Source of the DNA: Scilla litardierei
Lineage: Eukaryota; Streptophyta; Magnoliopsida; Asparagales; Asparagaceae
Direction of reading: 5' to 3'
Assembly (NCBI GenBank): GCA_030789695.1
Contig: CM061132.1
Location: 32,388,418 to 32,452,417 of the forward strand
Length of the DNA stretch: 64,000 bases
Of the stretch, positions 44,501 to 53,873 are shown piece by piece. Under the pieces are notes generated by a model, which saw only the letters and a program-made list of their open reading frames with translations, was not told the origin of the DNA and did no database searches. The position numbers were made by a program, and so were the translations under genes. Position 1 is the first letter of the stretch. Each line of letters begins with the position of its first letter.

Positions 44501-46545
44501 ACTCCGTTCTGTTGGAGGGTGTTGGGGCAAGTAGTTTGATGAGTTATCCCACTCTCAGATAGGTAAGATGCAAACTCCATGTTCACATACTCTGTCCCAT
44601 TATCCGTTCTCAAGACACGGATCTTGGCCTCATACATATTTCTGACACTTCTATGGAAGTCCTGAAAACACTTCAACGCTTCACCTTTGTTTTTCATCAT
44701 ATAAAGCCATGTCATCCGAGAATGACAATCTATGAAGGTGATAAACCACCTGAACCCACTTACTGAAGTCACTGGGCAGTGCCCCCAAACATCTGAGTGA
44801 ATAAGATGAAATTTCTCTACACTCCTCATCCCTACACTAGGATATGACGTCCTAGTGTGTTTCCCAAATTCACATGCATCACATTTCAAATTCATTTCAT
44901 TCACTCTATTCAAAACATCGGGATACATTTTACTCAAAATATCAAAAGGCAAGTGTCCCAACTGACAATGCAACAAAAGTACATCCCTTTCCTTCTCTCC
45001 ACCAACGACAGCAAGTGCAGCATCCCCACTAGCTCTGTCAAGATACCACAGTCCATCACGCCTGACGCCAGTCCCAAGCCTCCTCCCAGTCTTCCTTTCC
45101 TGCAACACACAATGAGTAGAGTCAAAAGTAATGCTACAGTCGAGATCATCAACAATAGAGCCAACAGATAAGAGGTTGACTGGAAATGATGGGACGTGAA
45201 GGACTGAAGAGAGGCGTATGGAGGGAGTGCACTGAATAGTACCAATCCCTCTAATGGGTTGGGATGTGCCATCAGCAGTCTGAACGGTTTCATGAATGGT
45301 ATGTGGTTTATATGTGGAAAATTGTCTATATGCTCCTGACACATGACTAGATGCACCTGAGTCAATAATCCACTCTATATGATCTCTACATGAAAGGGCT
45401 AATCGGTTACCTGAGCCTGTGTGAGTGAAGTGGGCAAAGTTACCGAATGGCGAGGCAATATCCCCAGTCTGGTCTGCATGACTCTTCGAGCTCTCAGTAG
45501 TAGACCTGGACTGTCTCCGCTGCTCTAGATCTGACGCCTCAGCTGGCGTGGCCTCGATCATCACTGTCTCCTGTCGTCCGTCAGCGGTAGCAAAGTTGGC
45601 CCGTGGGCCGCCGCGACCTCGTCCACGGCCTCCACGGCCCAAACGACCTCCTCCTCTGCCTCCTGTGCCACGTCCTCGTCCACTGCCCTTCTGTGGGCAG
45701 TTAAAGCTCAGGTGCCCCTTCACCCCACATGTGTAGCACTCTCGATCCTCGCTCACTGCTGCCACTGCCGGTACAGCCAGTGCAGCCCGAGTGACCTGAG
45801 TACCCTCATCCTTCATAACCCTCAGTCTGGTCTCCTCATGTGCCATTGCAGCTATGGCCTCCTCCAGAGATGGGATGGAGGATAGGTGGCACATACTCGC
45901 CCTCCTGACCTCAAAGTCTCCATTCAGGTTCCTCAGAAAGTGTGTCACACGCCTACGCTCCACCCACTTCCTGTGTATCGCAGCGCTCCTAGGATCAGGC
46001 AGATCAATAGGGTCATAGTGATCTAACTCTGACCAAAGCCTTTTCAACTCCGCAGAGTAGGCTAGAATAGTCATCTCCCCCTGCTTCAAGGTGTCGACCT
46101 TGCCCTGAACCTCCATCATGAGCATCACATTCCCTGCTCCAGAGTACATTTTTTCCACCATACTCCATATCCCCGCAGCACTCTCTATGGCCTCCACCAT
46201 CCCAGCAATGGGTGGAACCATCGATGTCATCAACCAAGCAGCCACCAGTGAGTTGGTGGTGCTCCAGACTTTCCAATCATCCCCATCCTTGTCCAGCGGT
46301 TCCTTGCATGAACCCAGAACGACGCCTTCTAACCCCTTCGACCTCAGAATGAGAAGCACCCTCCTGGACCAACTGAGGTAATTCTTCGTCCCTTCCAATT
46401 TCACATCATTGGGCATCAATTCCAGCTTCTGCACGGGACGTGAAGGCGTCGATCCACTCGAGGATCCCAACTCCTTCGAAGCAAGCAGCTTCGTTATCTC
46501 TCCAATGAAGGCCTTCATATCAGCTGATGTAAGATTGTCACCCAT
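44464..46545 (-). CDS. gag-pol: copia gag-protease-integrase, 693 codons
   Basis: One uninterrupted frame from ATG 46545 to TAA-type stop at 44464. Residues 1-240: gag with SWSRRVLLILRSKG and the UBN2-like EAIAAMAHEETRLR. A zinc knuckle C270-x2-C273-x4-H278-x4-C283 is followed by an Arg/Gly-rich stretch (288-315), typical of nucleic-acid binding. Protease D395-S-G. Integrase zinc-binding H526, H531, C555, C558; catalytic D585, D648 and E684 all present. The protein would package, process and integrate element cDNA. Frameshifted after residue 686 and lacking RT, so the copy cannot complete a cycle alone. It is the largest intact retroelement frame here. Confidence 0.9.
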   Translation of the reverse strand: MGDNLTSADMKAFIGEITKLLASKELGSSSGSTPSRPVQKLELMPNDVKLEGTKNYLSWSRRVLLILRSKGLEGVVLGSCKEPLDKDGDDWKVWSTTNSLVAAWLMTSMVPPIAGMVEAIESAAGIWSMVEKMYSGAGNVMLMMEVQGKVDTLKQGEMTILAYSAELKRLWSELDHYDPIDLPDPRSAAIHRKWVERRRVTHFLRNLNGDFEVRRASMCHLSSIPSLEEAIAAMAHEETRLRVMKDEGTQVTRAALAVPAVAAVSEDRECYTCGVKGHLSFNCPQKGSGRGRGTGGRGGGRLGRGGRGRGRGGPRANFATADGRQETVMIEATPAEASDLEQRRQSRSTTESSKSHADQTGDIASPFGNFAHFTHTGSGNRLALSCRDHIEWIIDSGASSHVSGAYRQFSTYKPHTIHETVQTADGTSQPIRGIGTIQCTPSIRLSSVLHVPSFPVNLLSVGSIVDDLDCSITFDSTHCVLQERKTGRRLGTGVRRDGLWYLDRASGDAALAVVGGEKERDVLLLHCQLGHLPFDILSKMYPDVLNRVNEMNLKCDACEFGKHTRTSYPSVGMRSVEKFHLIHSDVWGHCPVTSVSGFRWFITFIDCHSRMTWLYMMKNKGEALKCFQDFHRSVRNMYEAKIRVLRTDNGTEYVNMEFASYLSESGITHQTTCPNTLQQNGVAERKNTLVGGN

Positions 46546-46728
46546 CTCTCCAGATCCGCAGATCTCTCCTTTCTCCCTTCTTAGATCCGCAGATCTACTT
46601 CTCCTTCTCCTCTTCTAGGTCATACCCTAACCGTAAATCTATGGAGTCATCTTCATGGCTCTACCATAGATCTAGGGTTAGGGTTCTTTTAGGATTCTCC
46701 TTTGTAGCGGTAGCAAGGCAGAGAATCA

Positions 46729-46935
46729 GATGCGGCAGCGGCAGCAAGGCAGCAGCGCGCGCTGCAGCAAGCGGCGGCGGCCTGCGCAGCCGGCGGCGGC
46801 GACGGCCTGCGCAGCAGGCGGAAGGCCGGGCGGCGGCTCGCGGCAAGGATCCGAGCGGCAGGCGCGTCGAGCAGGCGGGCAGCGGCTCGCGGCAAGGATC
46901 CGGCAGGCGGGCGCGTCGAACAGGCGGGCAGCGGC
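46729..46935 (-). repeat. GC-rich leader with tandem repeat
   Basis: Strongly GC-rich (cggcagcggc, gcggcggcgg) and partly a tandem duplication of about 56 bp (ggctcgcggcaaggatcc at 46833 and 46881). Lies between primer site and gag ATG in element 6. Open frames on both strands result from lack of AT and have no gene meaning. Confidence 0.75.
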
Positions 46936-46936
46936 T

Positions 46937-46970
46937 GTGTTAGGGTTTTAGGGCTTTAGGGTTAGGGTTT
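46937..46970 (-). repeat. telomere-like motif cluster
   Basis: ttagggttttagggctttagggttagggttt: four near-TTTAGGG units on the plus strand (AAACCCTAA-type on the element's sense strand), immediately downstream of the primer site. Similar AAACCCTAA 'telo-box' motifs are found in plant leaders. Confidence 0.7.
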
Positions 46971-46982
46971 GTTTGGAGTTTG

Positions 46983-46994
46983 GCTCTGATACCA
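46983..46994 (-). promoter_or_regulatory. primer binding site, copia element 6
   Basis: gctctgatacca, exact complement of the initiator-Met site TGGTATCAGAGC, touching the LTR at 46995. Confidence 0.9.
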
Positions 46995-47235
46995 TGTAGG
47001 ATTTTGGGGAAAATGTGATTAGCCCAAAGAAGAGGCTATCACTTCTATTTATATTTACTTTCTCCTTTCTTTACACACACACCCAATATAACACACACTA
47101 CAATAATTGCAATATGAGTGTTCATGGTACGTTGTTTACAAGTAAAAATTAACACCTAAAAGGATAAAATTTATCATACAAACTCTTAATTAAACGAAAC
47201 CATGATAGTTAGTAATCCCTCTCTAAATCCTTACA
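46995..47235 (-). repeat. 241-bp 5' LTR of copia element 6
   Basis: TGTAGGATTT at one end and AAATCCTTACA at the other: matching short inverted ends around 241 bp. TATA (ATATAAATAG on minus) at 47045-47054. Compact LTR, unlike the 1-1.5-kb ones elsewhere. Confidence 0.8.
47045..47054 (-). promoter_or_regulatory. LTR TATA box
   Basis: ctatttatat; the minus strand reads ATATAAATAG. Confidence 0.6.
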
Positions 47236-49265
47236 ATCATGACCAACTTACTTGATGACTTCCTCCAGAGTTTTCATGCTGAGTAACCATGCCGAGTAAC
47301 CGATATAAGTTTTTATCTTTTTCGGTTCTTATGATTGCTTTTTCACAGGTTCATTCTTCATTCTCTCCTCCTCTATTCTCTTCTGCTTGTTTTTTCTTGT
47401 TTCATTTCTTTCGTTTTAGTGATTTTTAGGTTTTTTTTTTAAAACCTTTTTGTTTAGTGTTATTTCCAGTTCTATTTCTATTTTCCTCATTTTTCTTGTT
47501 TTCAATTTTGTTTTATTTAAAAATAACGAAGTTTTAATGTAAAATTTATTTTGCTTTCATCAATTAAAGTTCATGCACAAGCATTCCTTTAGATGTTTAC
47601 ACCTTTAAAATATCTCATTAGTCCCCTGGAAAATGAAGAAAATTAAACGATAAGAAATATTAGATGGTTCTTTAGTTATCAACAATGGATCTGGTAATTA
47701 GATAGTCATTATAACTAATTGGAAGGTTGATTAGACTCCAGTCCTGGCTGCTAATTCCATCCCAAATTAGGCACTTAAGCACTCAAGTAACCTGGCCGCT
47801 TTGCTATTTTTCTCACCTCCAGAACACTGCTTGTGATAGAATCCTCAAGGAGATATGAGGTGAATGTTAGAAAAGAAACATGTGTTTCAGATTATATGCT
47901 TACTTTTATTGATATGATTAAGGATGTGGTTTAACGAAGTAGTGACTAGTTAGGAACAATTAAGGCAGCCTAGCCATTACACATCACCATAGGCTTGCAT
48001 CAAGGATTAATGCTCAGTGTCATTTACAAGCATTAGTCATGGATGAACTCACTAGGCATTCAAAATGGACTTTGAAGCGCATGTTTGTTTGTTCTTTGCT
48101 TAGACATTGTATTGGGCTGTTTGTCGTTAGGAGTGACAGGGTTGTAGACTTATAGTTGAACCAATAAGGACTAGAGGAGACCTAAATAAACATGGCTTGA
48201 GGGAGTTAAAGACGATGTGATAGTTGTCAGTCTAATAGAGATTACCCTTACCAGATTTGTGCAGGAAAAATATTCATGCAGCTGGCCCCCAAAGATCAGA
48301 AGTTTTTTTTGTTCTAGCCAAAGGATAAGTTGAAGACTTTGATTCAATTAAAGTGCCATTAAGTTGATTCATCCAAAACAATAATTCCATTACCAGGTTT
48401 GCATTTCTAGTGATCAAAATAATCTGTATTTTCCTCACAACTTCATGTGAGAGCTTCTGAGTCTTTGTAAGTATATTCCGCATCAGCATCCACATATTTG
48501 TGATTACTAGAATTTCGTACTTTCTCATATTTGAATATCTGATGTCTTGCTAAGTTGATACTACTTTAATCAAGTTCAGTAATGACTAAACATGGATTGC
48601 AACATGTCTCAAGCCTATTTCTAGCTTAGAGCGCAGTAATCAAGCCATTGTGAAAGCTTTGTAATCAAGCCCCTTTGGGTGGACCAATGAGGATATGGCG
48701 CACAAGCAAACTTGGAACGTGTTTTCCTCTCAAGAGAGGAGGAAAATTTGGAAGAGCGCTTCACATGAAGCTTTCCTGCAACCTTTTACAAACTTACTTT
48801 ATATATTTGCCAACATTAAGCAAACAAACATGCCCATAGATCCAGCAAATTTTAGGAGTAGAAAAATCATAGGAGCCAATGACGTGCATCTTACTCTTGA
48901 AGATATAGAATCAGAACACAACTTTAACTAATTATAACGCTGACCCTAGTCCCTTTCTTGATAGCAAAAGACATGGCTGACAAAGAACAAGTAAGAAGTG
49001 GGTTGATGGTTCTCTTCATTCTGAACTTCATTACATGTCTAAAAATGTATATGAAAGAGACATATCTGCTTATAAGAAAGCAATTAGTTGGAAAGCATAA
49101 GTCAAATAGTAGTTTACTTCAAAATCATTGTTTGATGAATACCTGCATTCCAATTATTGGATGAAACCCAATAATTAGCCATTCAGAAACTTATTGTGTT
49201 CCATCTAACTTGTCACTATATGTTCCTTATTGGAGGTCCAGGTTTGCCATTCTCCATGGAATTCT
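47236..49265. other. no gene seen
   Basis: About 2 kb of AT-rich DNA. A minus-strand frame at 48274-48528 ends TSDLWGPAA, reminiscent of the copia integrase block S-D-L-W-G-P, but the rest does not agree. A plus frame at 48695-48931 has no recognisable domain. May be host intergenic or intron DNA. Confidence 0.35.
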
Positions 49266-49423
49266 TTAGCTCTTATGGACATAGGTTGTCAGGAAACTTG
49301 ACAATTTAGCGCTCAATGATTTCTTTGATTTCTTGAATCCAGTTGCAGTGATTACCATTAGTCTATCAATTTCTTCTTCACATTGTTCATATATTATGAA
49401 GATGGAGAACAAGCAAATCACTC
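49266..49423 (-). CDS. terminal exon of putative host membrane protein
   Basis: Reads GVICLFSIFIIYEQCEEEID then RLMVITATGFKKSKK and ends LTTYVHKS, with TAA at 49266-49268. Preceded by an acceptor (ttctttttatgcag) and a 74-bp GT-AG intron. Joins exon 49498-49564 in phase 1: the split codon gives Gly and the hydrophobic stretch continues across. The product would end in one or two membrane helices and a basic tail. I do not recognise the family. The upstream part was not found; a copia LTR lies at 49838. Could be a gene fragment. Confidence 0.5.
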
Positions 49424-49497
49424 CTGCATAAAAAGAAAAGAGCTGAGAACATTGGACTATTCCGAGAAGCTTTGCTGGCAAATTTGGTTCCCTTACC

Positions 49498-49564
49498 AAT
49501 AGCTGTCAACACTGCGGCGGAAAATGGTAAAAGCAGCTTGACTAAGTATAAAGAACCAGCAACC
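49498..49564 (-). CDS. penultimate exon of putative host membrane protein
   Basis: 67 bp, acceptor gctgttacag before 49564, donor GTAAGG after 49498. Translation VAGSLYLVKLLLPFSAAVL then TAI plus one base. Very hydrophobic. Correct splice signals on both sides, and phase agreement with the next exon, are the main evidence that this is a gene and not chance. Confidence 0.5.
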
Positions 49565-49837
49565 TGTAACAGCTAAGCAGTCATTAGTAACAAACCAGAA
49601 ATAGACATCAGCCATCTGTCAACAACACTCAAATGTCATCCTCTCCACCAGTTAATTGTACAATGGAACTGTCCAGAGAACTTGGACAAAAGAGGAGTGC
49701 AATTTCAACATGGATGAAGACACATTTATTCAAACTACCTGACACCATTATTTATGAGAAGAATGGAATACTGAATCGCATAATCATAATGAAGTGTGTG
49801 CAAGAGCTGTCGACAATATACATTATGACTTCATTTT

Positions 49838-50025
49838 TGTAAAATCAAATATGCTGATATCAACACGTAGAAATCAGAGACCGATTTCAAAGAAAGGCTA
49901 GGCAGAGTTAGTTCCTCTTCTCCCTAAGTTCTATTATTTATATTACCAATATTGGTAACTTAACCAAAAATTCATGTTAACCCTTATACATAAACCCCTA
50001 ATGACAAATATATTACATCTTAACA
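49838..50025 (-). repeat. 188-bp 3' LTR of copia element 7
   Basis: TGTAAAATC ... CTTAACA on the plus strand (minus reads TGTTAAGATG ... TTTTACA). TATA-like tatttatatta at 49933-49943. Very short LTR. Confidence 0.7.
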
Positions 50026-50029
50026 CTCC

Positions 50030-50560
50030 TCGTCAAGGGATAACATAGATGTCATTCATTACCAGCTTGTCACAAATATAATCCACTCTCTCCTTTCCTA
50101 AAGACTTGGTGAGCATGTTCACCAGCTTATTATCTAACATGCTTCATATCTATCACCTTCTTGTTACACTAATCTTTTACTATATAACAATCAATCTCAA
50201 TGTATTTGGTCCTATCATGGAAGATCGGTTTGTTAGTGATGTATATAGCAGCCTAACCTCATAGGGATGGTGTCACAAGTCCTAACTCGGAAAGCACCTG
50301 AAAAATCCTCGACTCACATGTGGTGTTGATAATGGATCTATACTTTGATTTTGCACTAGATCCAGAAACGACCCGTTGCTTTTAGTTATATTAAAATATC
50401 AAATTATCTTCCATGGAAACACAGTAACCAATCGTCGATCGTCGATCAAAGAGTAAGCTAGACCAATTTGCATTTGAAAAGCTGTAACTCTGCAATGCCC
50501 ACAATTAGAGTATAAAAGATCCTCCCTGATGCATTTATACCGTTTTGTCGTGTTCCGATC
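50030..50560 (-). pseudogene. pol: copia RNase H relic
   Basis: Leftward: IDDRRLVTVF region near 50420-50460 (relatives: D-R-R-S-T-S-G-Y-C), SSAKSKYRS, then NKPIFHDRTKYIEIDC near 50190-50240 and the C-terminal GKERVDYICDKL-type block near 50060-50110. Several stops and shifts. It would have removed RNA from the hybrid. Confidence 0.7.
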
Positions 50561-50582
50561 AGTTTTGGCCGAAACTGATCGG
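50555..50582. repeat. 28-bp hairpin
   Basis: ccgatcagttttggcc then gaaactgatcgg forms a 12-bp stem with a 4-base loop (ccgatcagtttt/gaaactgatcgg, one G-T or mismatch). Confidence 0.6.
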
Positions 50583-51181
50583 AATCCGGTCGAAACCACC
50601 GAAACCAAGAGAGAAGAAGAAGTGACTAAAGAACTCAGTTCAAACTTTATAGTTATAACTGAACTTGATTAAAATTAAAAAATCATGTGAAGCAACAAAA
50701 AATCATGTGAATGCACAATTAATTCATGTGACTAAATAGTTCCAAACTCATAAAAATTAATGATTTAATTTATCCTTTAAAAGTATAAGAGAAGCCGAGG
50801 CAAAGCAATATCAAAAAAATTCCTTTATATTTTTAGAAAAAATAAAAAATTGCTTATCTATCTTTTGAGTTAAAGCTGGATCTACTGTCTTTGGTTGCCG
50901 GATCTCATTTCGAAGCTGGTAAACTCCTCCGAACTCCAACGATTTTCGTTGAGCATTGATGACAGTTGTTGAGCTACATTGCAATCTGTAAATCTGTGTC
51001 GGTCGGTATCGCTGTGTGAAGATCATCATAAATTTCTATTTGCAGATTTTGTCGAGTTGAGAGGATGAAGGCGTGGGGGCGGGAAAGGGTGAGGAATTGG
51101 TTAGAAAAAATTATGTTTATGTACGAAATGTAGAAGAAGATAAGGTCGTCCATTAAGATCACGGGCTATCGGTCACAGTTC
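50561..51181. other. no gene seen
   Basis: AT-rich. 50555-50600 has an inverted pair (ccgatcagttttggccgaaactgatcgg, a perfect 28-bp palindrome around ttggcc). A minus frame at 50811-51029 has no domain. Confidence 0.35.
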
Positions 51182-51400
51182 ACATTTTGCTCAACATATG
51201 ACTGTTATTTACAAGTTTGCCATTCGCTTTTAGCCGTTTAATAAAGTGAATGACAAACTTGCAAATACAGCAAATATTGAGCAAACTGTCGTTCATATTT
51301 TGACTAACATATTACTTATATTTACAATTATGGCATTAATTGTTAACTGTTTACTATAGTGAATGGCAAACTTGTAAATAAAGTAAATGTGCTGAGCAAA
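51182..51400. repeat. two tandem imperfect palindromes
   Basis: Two units of about 108 bp (51182-51289, 51290-51398). Each reads ttgctcaa..tttacaagtttgccattc, a short centre, then the near-complement gaatgacaaacttgcaaata..gagcaaactg. Probably a MITE that duplicated in tandem. Confidence 0.75.
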
Positions 51401-51576
51401 CTGTATAAGGTGACTAGCAGCCATCAATATCTGTGTGTTTCCCTCACATGCGGCATGTGCATGCAGATGCTACCGTTGTGAACATTTTGCAATTTTCCAC
51501 TATAATATTTCATATTTACAGTCATGCTCTACAATTTTAGCAACAATTTTTTGCACTATAAATTTACATATCTTGT

Positions 51577-51907
51577 TGATGTAGAACACGAACAATTTTA
51601 GGATTTTGGGGAAGAAAATAACTTGGTTTCACACCAATGATCCAAGGCTTTACACCAAGGAGAGAACATTTCACAGGTTTGAGGAAAATTTTTATCTCAA
51701 GCTTTTCATTGATTAAAAACATCCCAATACATGGCTTTAAATAGCTTTACAATTCCTCAACCCTCACATGTTACCCAATGTGGGACTAAACCGAAGAAAC
51801 AAATAAAGATGCAAAATTCAGATATCAAGTGGGCTTGGGCCCATCCATAGCAAACTAGCTGGGGATCACGACGTCATCTGCGCGTGTAAACCATGATGTC
51901 TCCATCA
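51577..51907 (-). repeat. 3' LTR of the chromovirus
   Basis: TGATGTAGAAC ... CTCCATCA, 331 bp. Minus-strand TATA-like region ctatttaaag at 51734-51745. The chromodomain ORF stops at 51874, about 34 bp inside the LTR. Confidence 0.85.
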
Positions 51908-52311
51908 ACTCTCCCCAGTTGGAAAGAACTCGGCTTTGACGAGTGTAGGGCCTGCTGGATGTCATAGTACTCAAGCAAATCTGGGTCTAACCTCTGAAGT
52001 TCTGTTCTGGTAATCCAAGTATAGTCTAATTCTGGTCGGCCTTTCCAACTCACCAAGTAACGCTGATAACCACCTTGCCTGGTTGATATAACCTGCTCAT
52101 CTAATATGCGATCAATATACTCTCTACGTGGATGTATGGGTGGTAAAAGAATAGGAGGAATATCAGGGACACTCAATTCATCTTGGGAAGGCTCGAAGAA
52201 TGGGTCTATGGGTATTGCTGCTGAATCCTTATAAGCCACTAGATCTTCAATATTAAAAGTTGAGTTAATCCCATAATTTACCGAGAGATCTACCACATAT
52301 GCATGCACCAA
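51874..52311 (-). pseudogene. pol: integrase C-terminus and chromodomain
   Basis: Tail of pol: the piece begins MVHAYVVDLSVNYGIN, contains the chromodomain EYIDRILDEQVISTR-YQRYLVSWKGRPELDYTWI near 52020-52130 and ends at TAG 51874. In chromoviruses this domain reads histone marks to direct insertion. The aromatic cage positions Y/W are present (YLVSW, YTWI). The frame is linked to upstream integrase only through a shift near 52320. Confidence 0.8.
51908..51920 (-). promoter_or_regulatory. polypurine tract
   Basis: actctccccagtt; on the minus strand aactggggagagt right before the 3' LTR. Confidence 0.7.
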
Positions 52312-52319
52312 TTTTATTT

Positions 52320-53240
52320 AAGCTTTTGAATGGGCCAGCAATACGAGCTTGCAGTTTCTTCAAGGTTCCAGGAGAAAACCTCTTAGATCTGATTAACACC
52401 ATAACATAATCACCTTTATTAAATCGTTGAAGCGCTTGTGAGTATCTGCAATAGCCTTATATTTTTCATTGATAGAATGACTTCTCTTGCTGATCTCTTA
52501 ATGCAAGTCATGAATGTGTTGTGCAAATGACTCAGCTGACTCAGACACTCTATAATGATGCGACATGGGAATGAGATCTATAGGCTTTCTAAGTTTGTAA
52601 CCATAAATTACCTCAAATGGACTTATAGACAATATCAGATTCCAATTCATAGGATTTTCACCCACTAAGGATCTGAGAAGATTCCATAAACAAATGTTCA
52701 CTACCTCAGTTTGGCCATCAGTCGGGGGTGGTAAGCAGTAGAGAACTTGAGCTTAGTGCCCATCATATGCCAAAAGGTTTTCCAGAAGTAGCTCATAAAC
52801 TTTAAATCCCTATCAGACACTATACTCATAGGCAGACCATGGAGACGAACAACCACATCAAAATAAAGCTTGGCAATGTGTGATGCATCTGAGGTTTTGG
52901 AACAAGGGATGAAGTGTGCCATCTTAGCTAAGAATCGATCCACAATGACAAAAACTGAATCGTGCTTCTTAGGTGTGCATGGAAGTTCTAGCATGAAATC
53001 TATACTAACGTCTTGCTATGGACAATCTGGCACAGTTAATGGTATGTAGAGGCCAGTATTCTGCTTTCTATGCTTAGCCATCTGGCAGACTCGACATTGA
53101 TTCACCAGTGTGGCAACATCTCTCTTTAGGCTTGGCCAATAAAACTGACTCTCTACAAACTCAATCGCCTTATCTCTCCCAAAGTGTCATGATAAACCTC
53201 CAGCATGTATCTCCCATGCAATAAAATCTCTCACAGAATT
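52320..53240 (-). pseudogene. pol: gypsy integrase relic
   Basis: Leftward: zinc-binding C-R-V-C-Q-M-A-K near 53080-53095, catalytic core 52994-52701 ([33 protein letters not shown]), then a shift near 52727 in a C run, where relatives continue with T-D-G-Q-T-E. C-terminal side 52498-52701 (SPFEVIYGYKLRKP, ESAESFAQHIHDL). Catalytic Asp residues are present; the last Glu lies after the shift. Confidence 0.75.
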
Positions 53241-53255
53241 ACGTGGAATACATAG

Positions 53256-53868
53256 CTAGGTGGCCCTAAAAAGATACACATCCTGTAGGAAATAACTATC
53301 TCGCTCTCGTACTAACTCATCCTGAAGGAGAGCAAAAATCTCACCATAGTCTGGACACGACATGTAATCTTCCTTAATCTTCTCGAATCCTATTACTTGA
53401 ACACTTATAGTAAATAGTAGAGCAACTCTGCGACTGGGTACGTCAGTGGCCTTATTCTCAACCACTGCCTTATGGTTGAGGACAAATGTATACTCTTGAA
53501 GAAATCCAACCCAACGAGTGTGGCTAAAGTTTAGTTTCTTGAGATATGTCAAGGCCTCATGATCCGAGTACAATACGAACTCTTGCAGTAGGAGATAATG
53601 TCTCTAATATCGTAAGGCCCGTACTACCACAGAATTCTTTATCGTAAGTGGAGTAGAGGAGTTTGGCATCAGTAAGTTTCTCACTAAAGTATGCCACAGG
53701 ATGCCCTTTTTGACTTAAAACTCCACCTACGCCTATACCTGAAGCATCACATGCTACCTCAAATGCTTTCATGAAATCTGGAAGGCAGGCGCATTAGTCA
53801 TACTTCTCTTTATATCCTCAAATGCCTTAGCAGCAGATTTAGTCCATATCCCCCCTTTTTCATACAGT
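53256..53868 (-). pseudogene. pol: gypsy RNase H relic
   Basis: Pieces 53557-53772 ([42 protein letters not shown]) and 53256-53573 ([18 protein letters not shown]). Starts directly at the solo LTR insertion. A stop near 53767 and one shift near 53570. Confidence 0.75.
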
Positions 53869-53873
53869 CAGTG
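53869..53873. repeat. target-site duplication CAGTG (left)
   Basis: CAGTG before the solo LTR, repeated after it at 55898-55902. Removing one copy and the LTR leaves the host element's reading frame continuous. Confidence 0.9.

Larger units (their letters stand above)
44320..47235 (-). mobile_element. Ty1/copia element 6, 5' part
   Basis: 5' LTR (47235-46995), primer site, GC-rich leader, a long intact gag-protease-integrase ORF and a few codons of integrase in another frame. Cut at about 44320 within integrase; RT and RNase H are absent. The short LTR, WIIDSGASSH and QNGVAERKN wording differ from elements 1-3. Confidence 0.85.
49838..50560 (-). mobile_element. Ty1/copia 3' end (element 7)
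   Basis: RNase H relic (50560-50030) followed by a 188-bp 3' LTR (50025-49838). The rest of the element is absent. Lies 270 bp upstream of the putative host exons. Confidence 0.75.

Noticed and set aside
46641..46951. Arg/Ala-rich ORFs on both strands
   Set aside because: GC-rich leader of copia element 6; low complexity, no domain.
48274..48528. Minus frame ending TSDLWGPAA (copia integrase-like)
   Set aside because: Only one short motif agrees; upstream residues do not follow the zinc-binding pattern.
50811..51162. Possible host exon (72- and 62-codon minus frames)
   Set aside because: No splice pair or domain could be found to link it to exons at 49266-49564.
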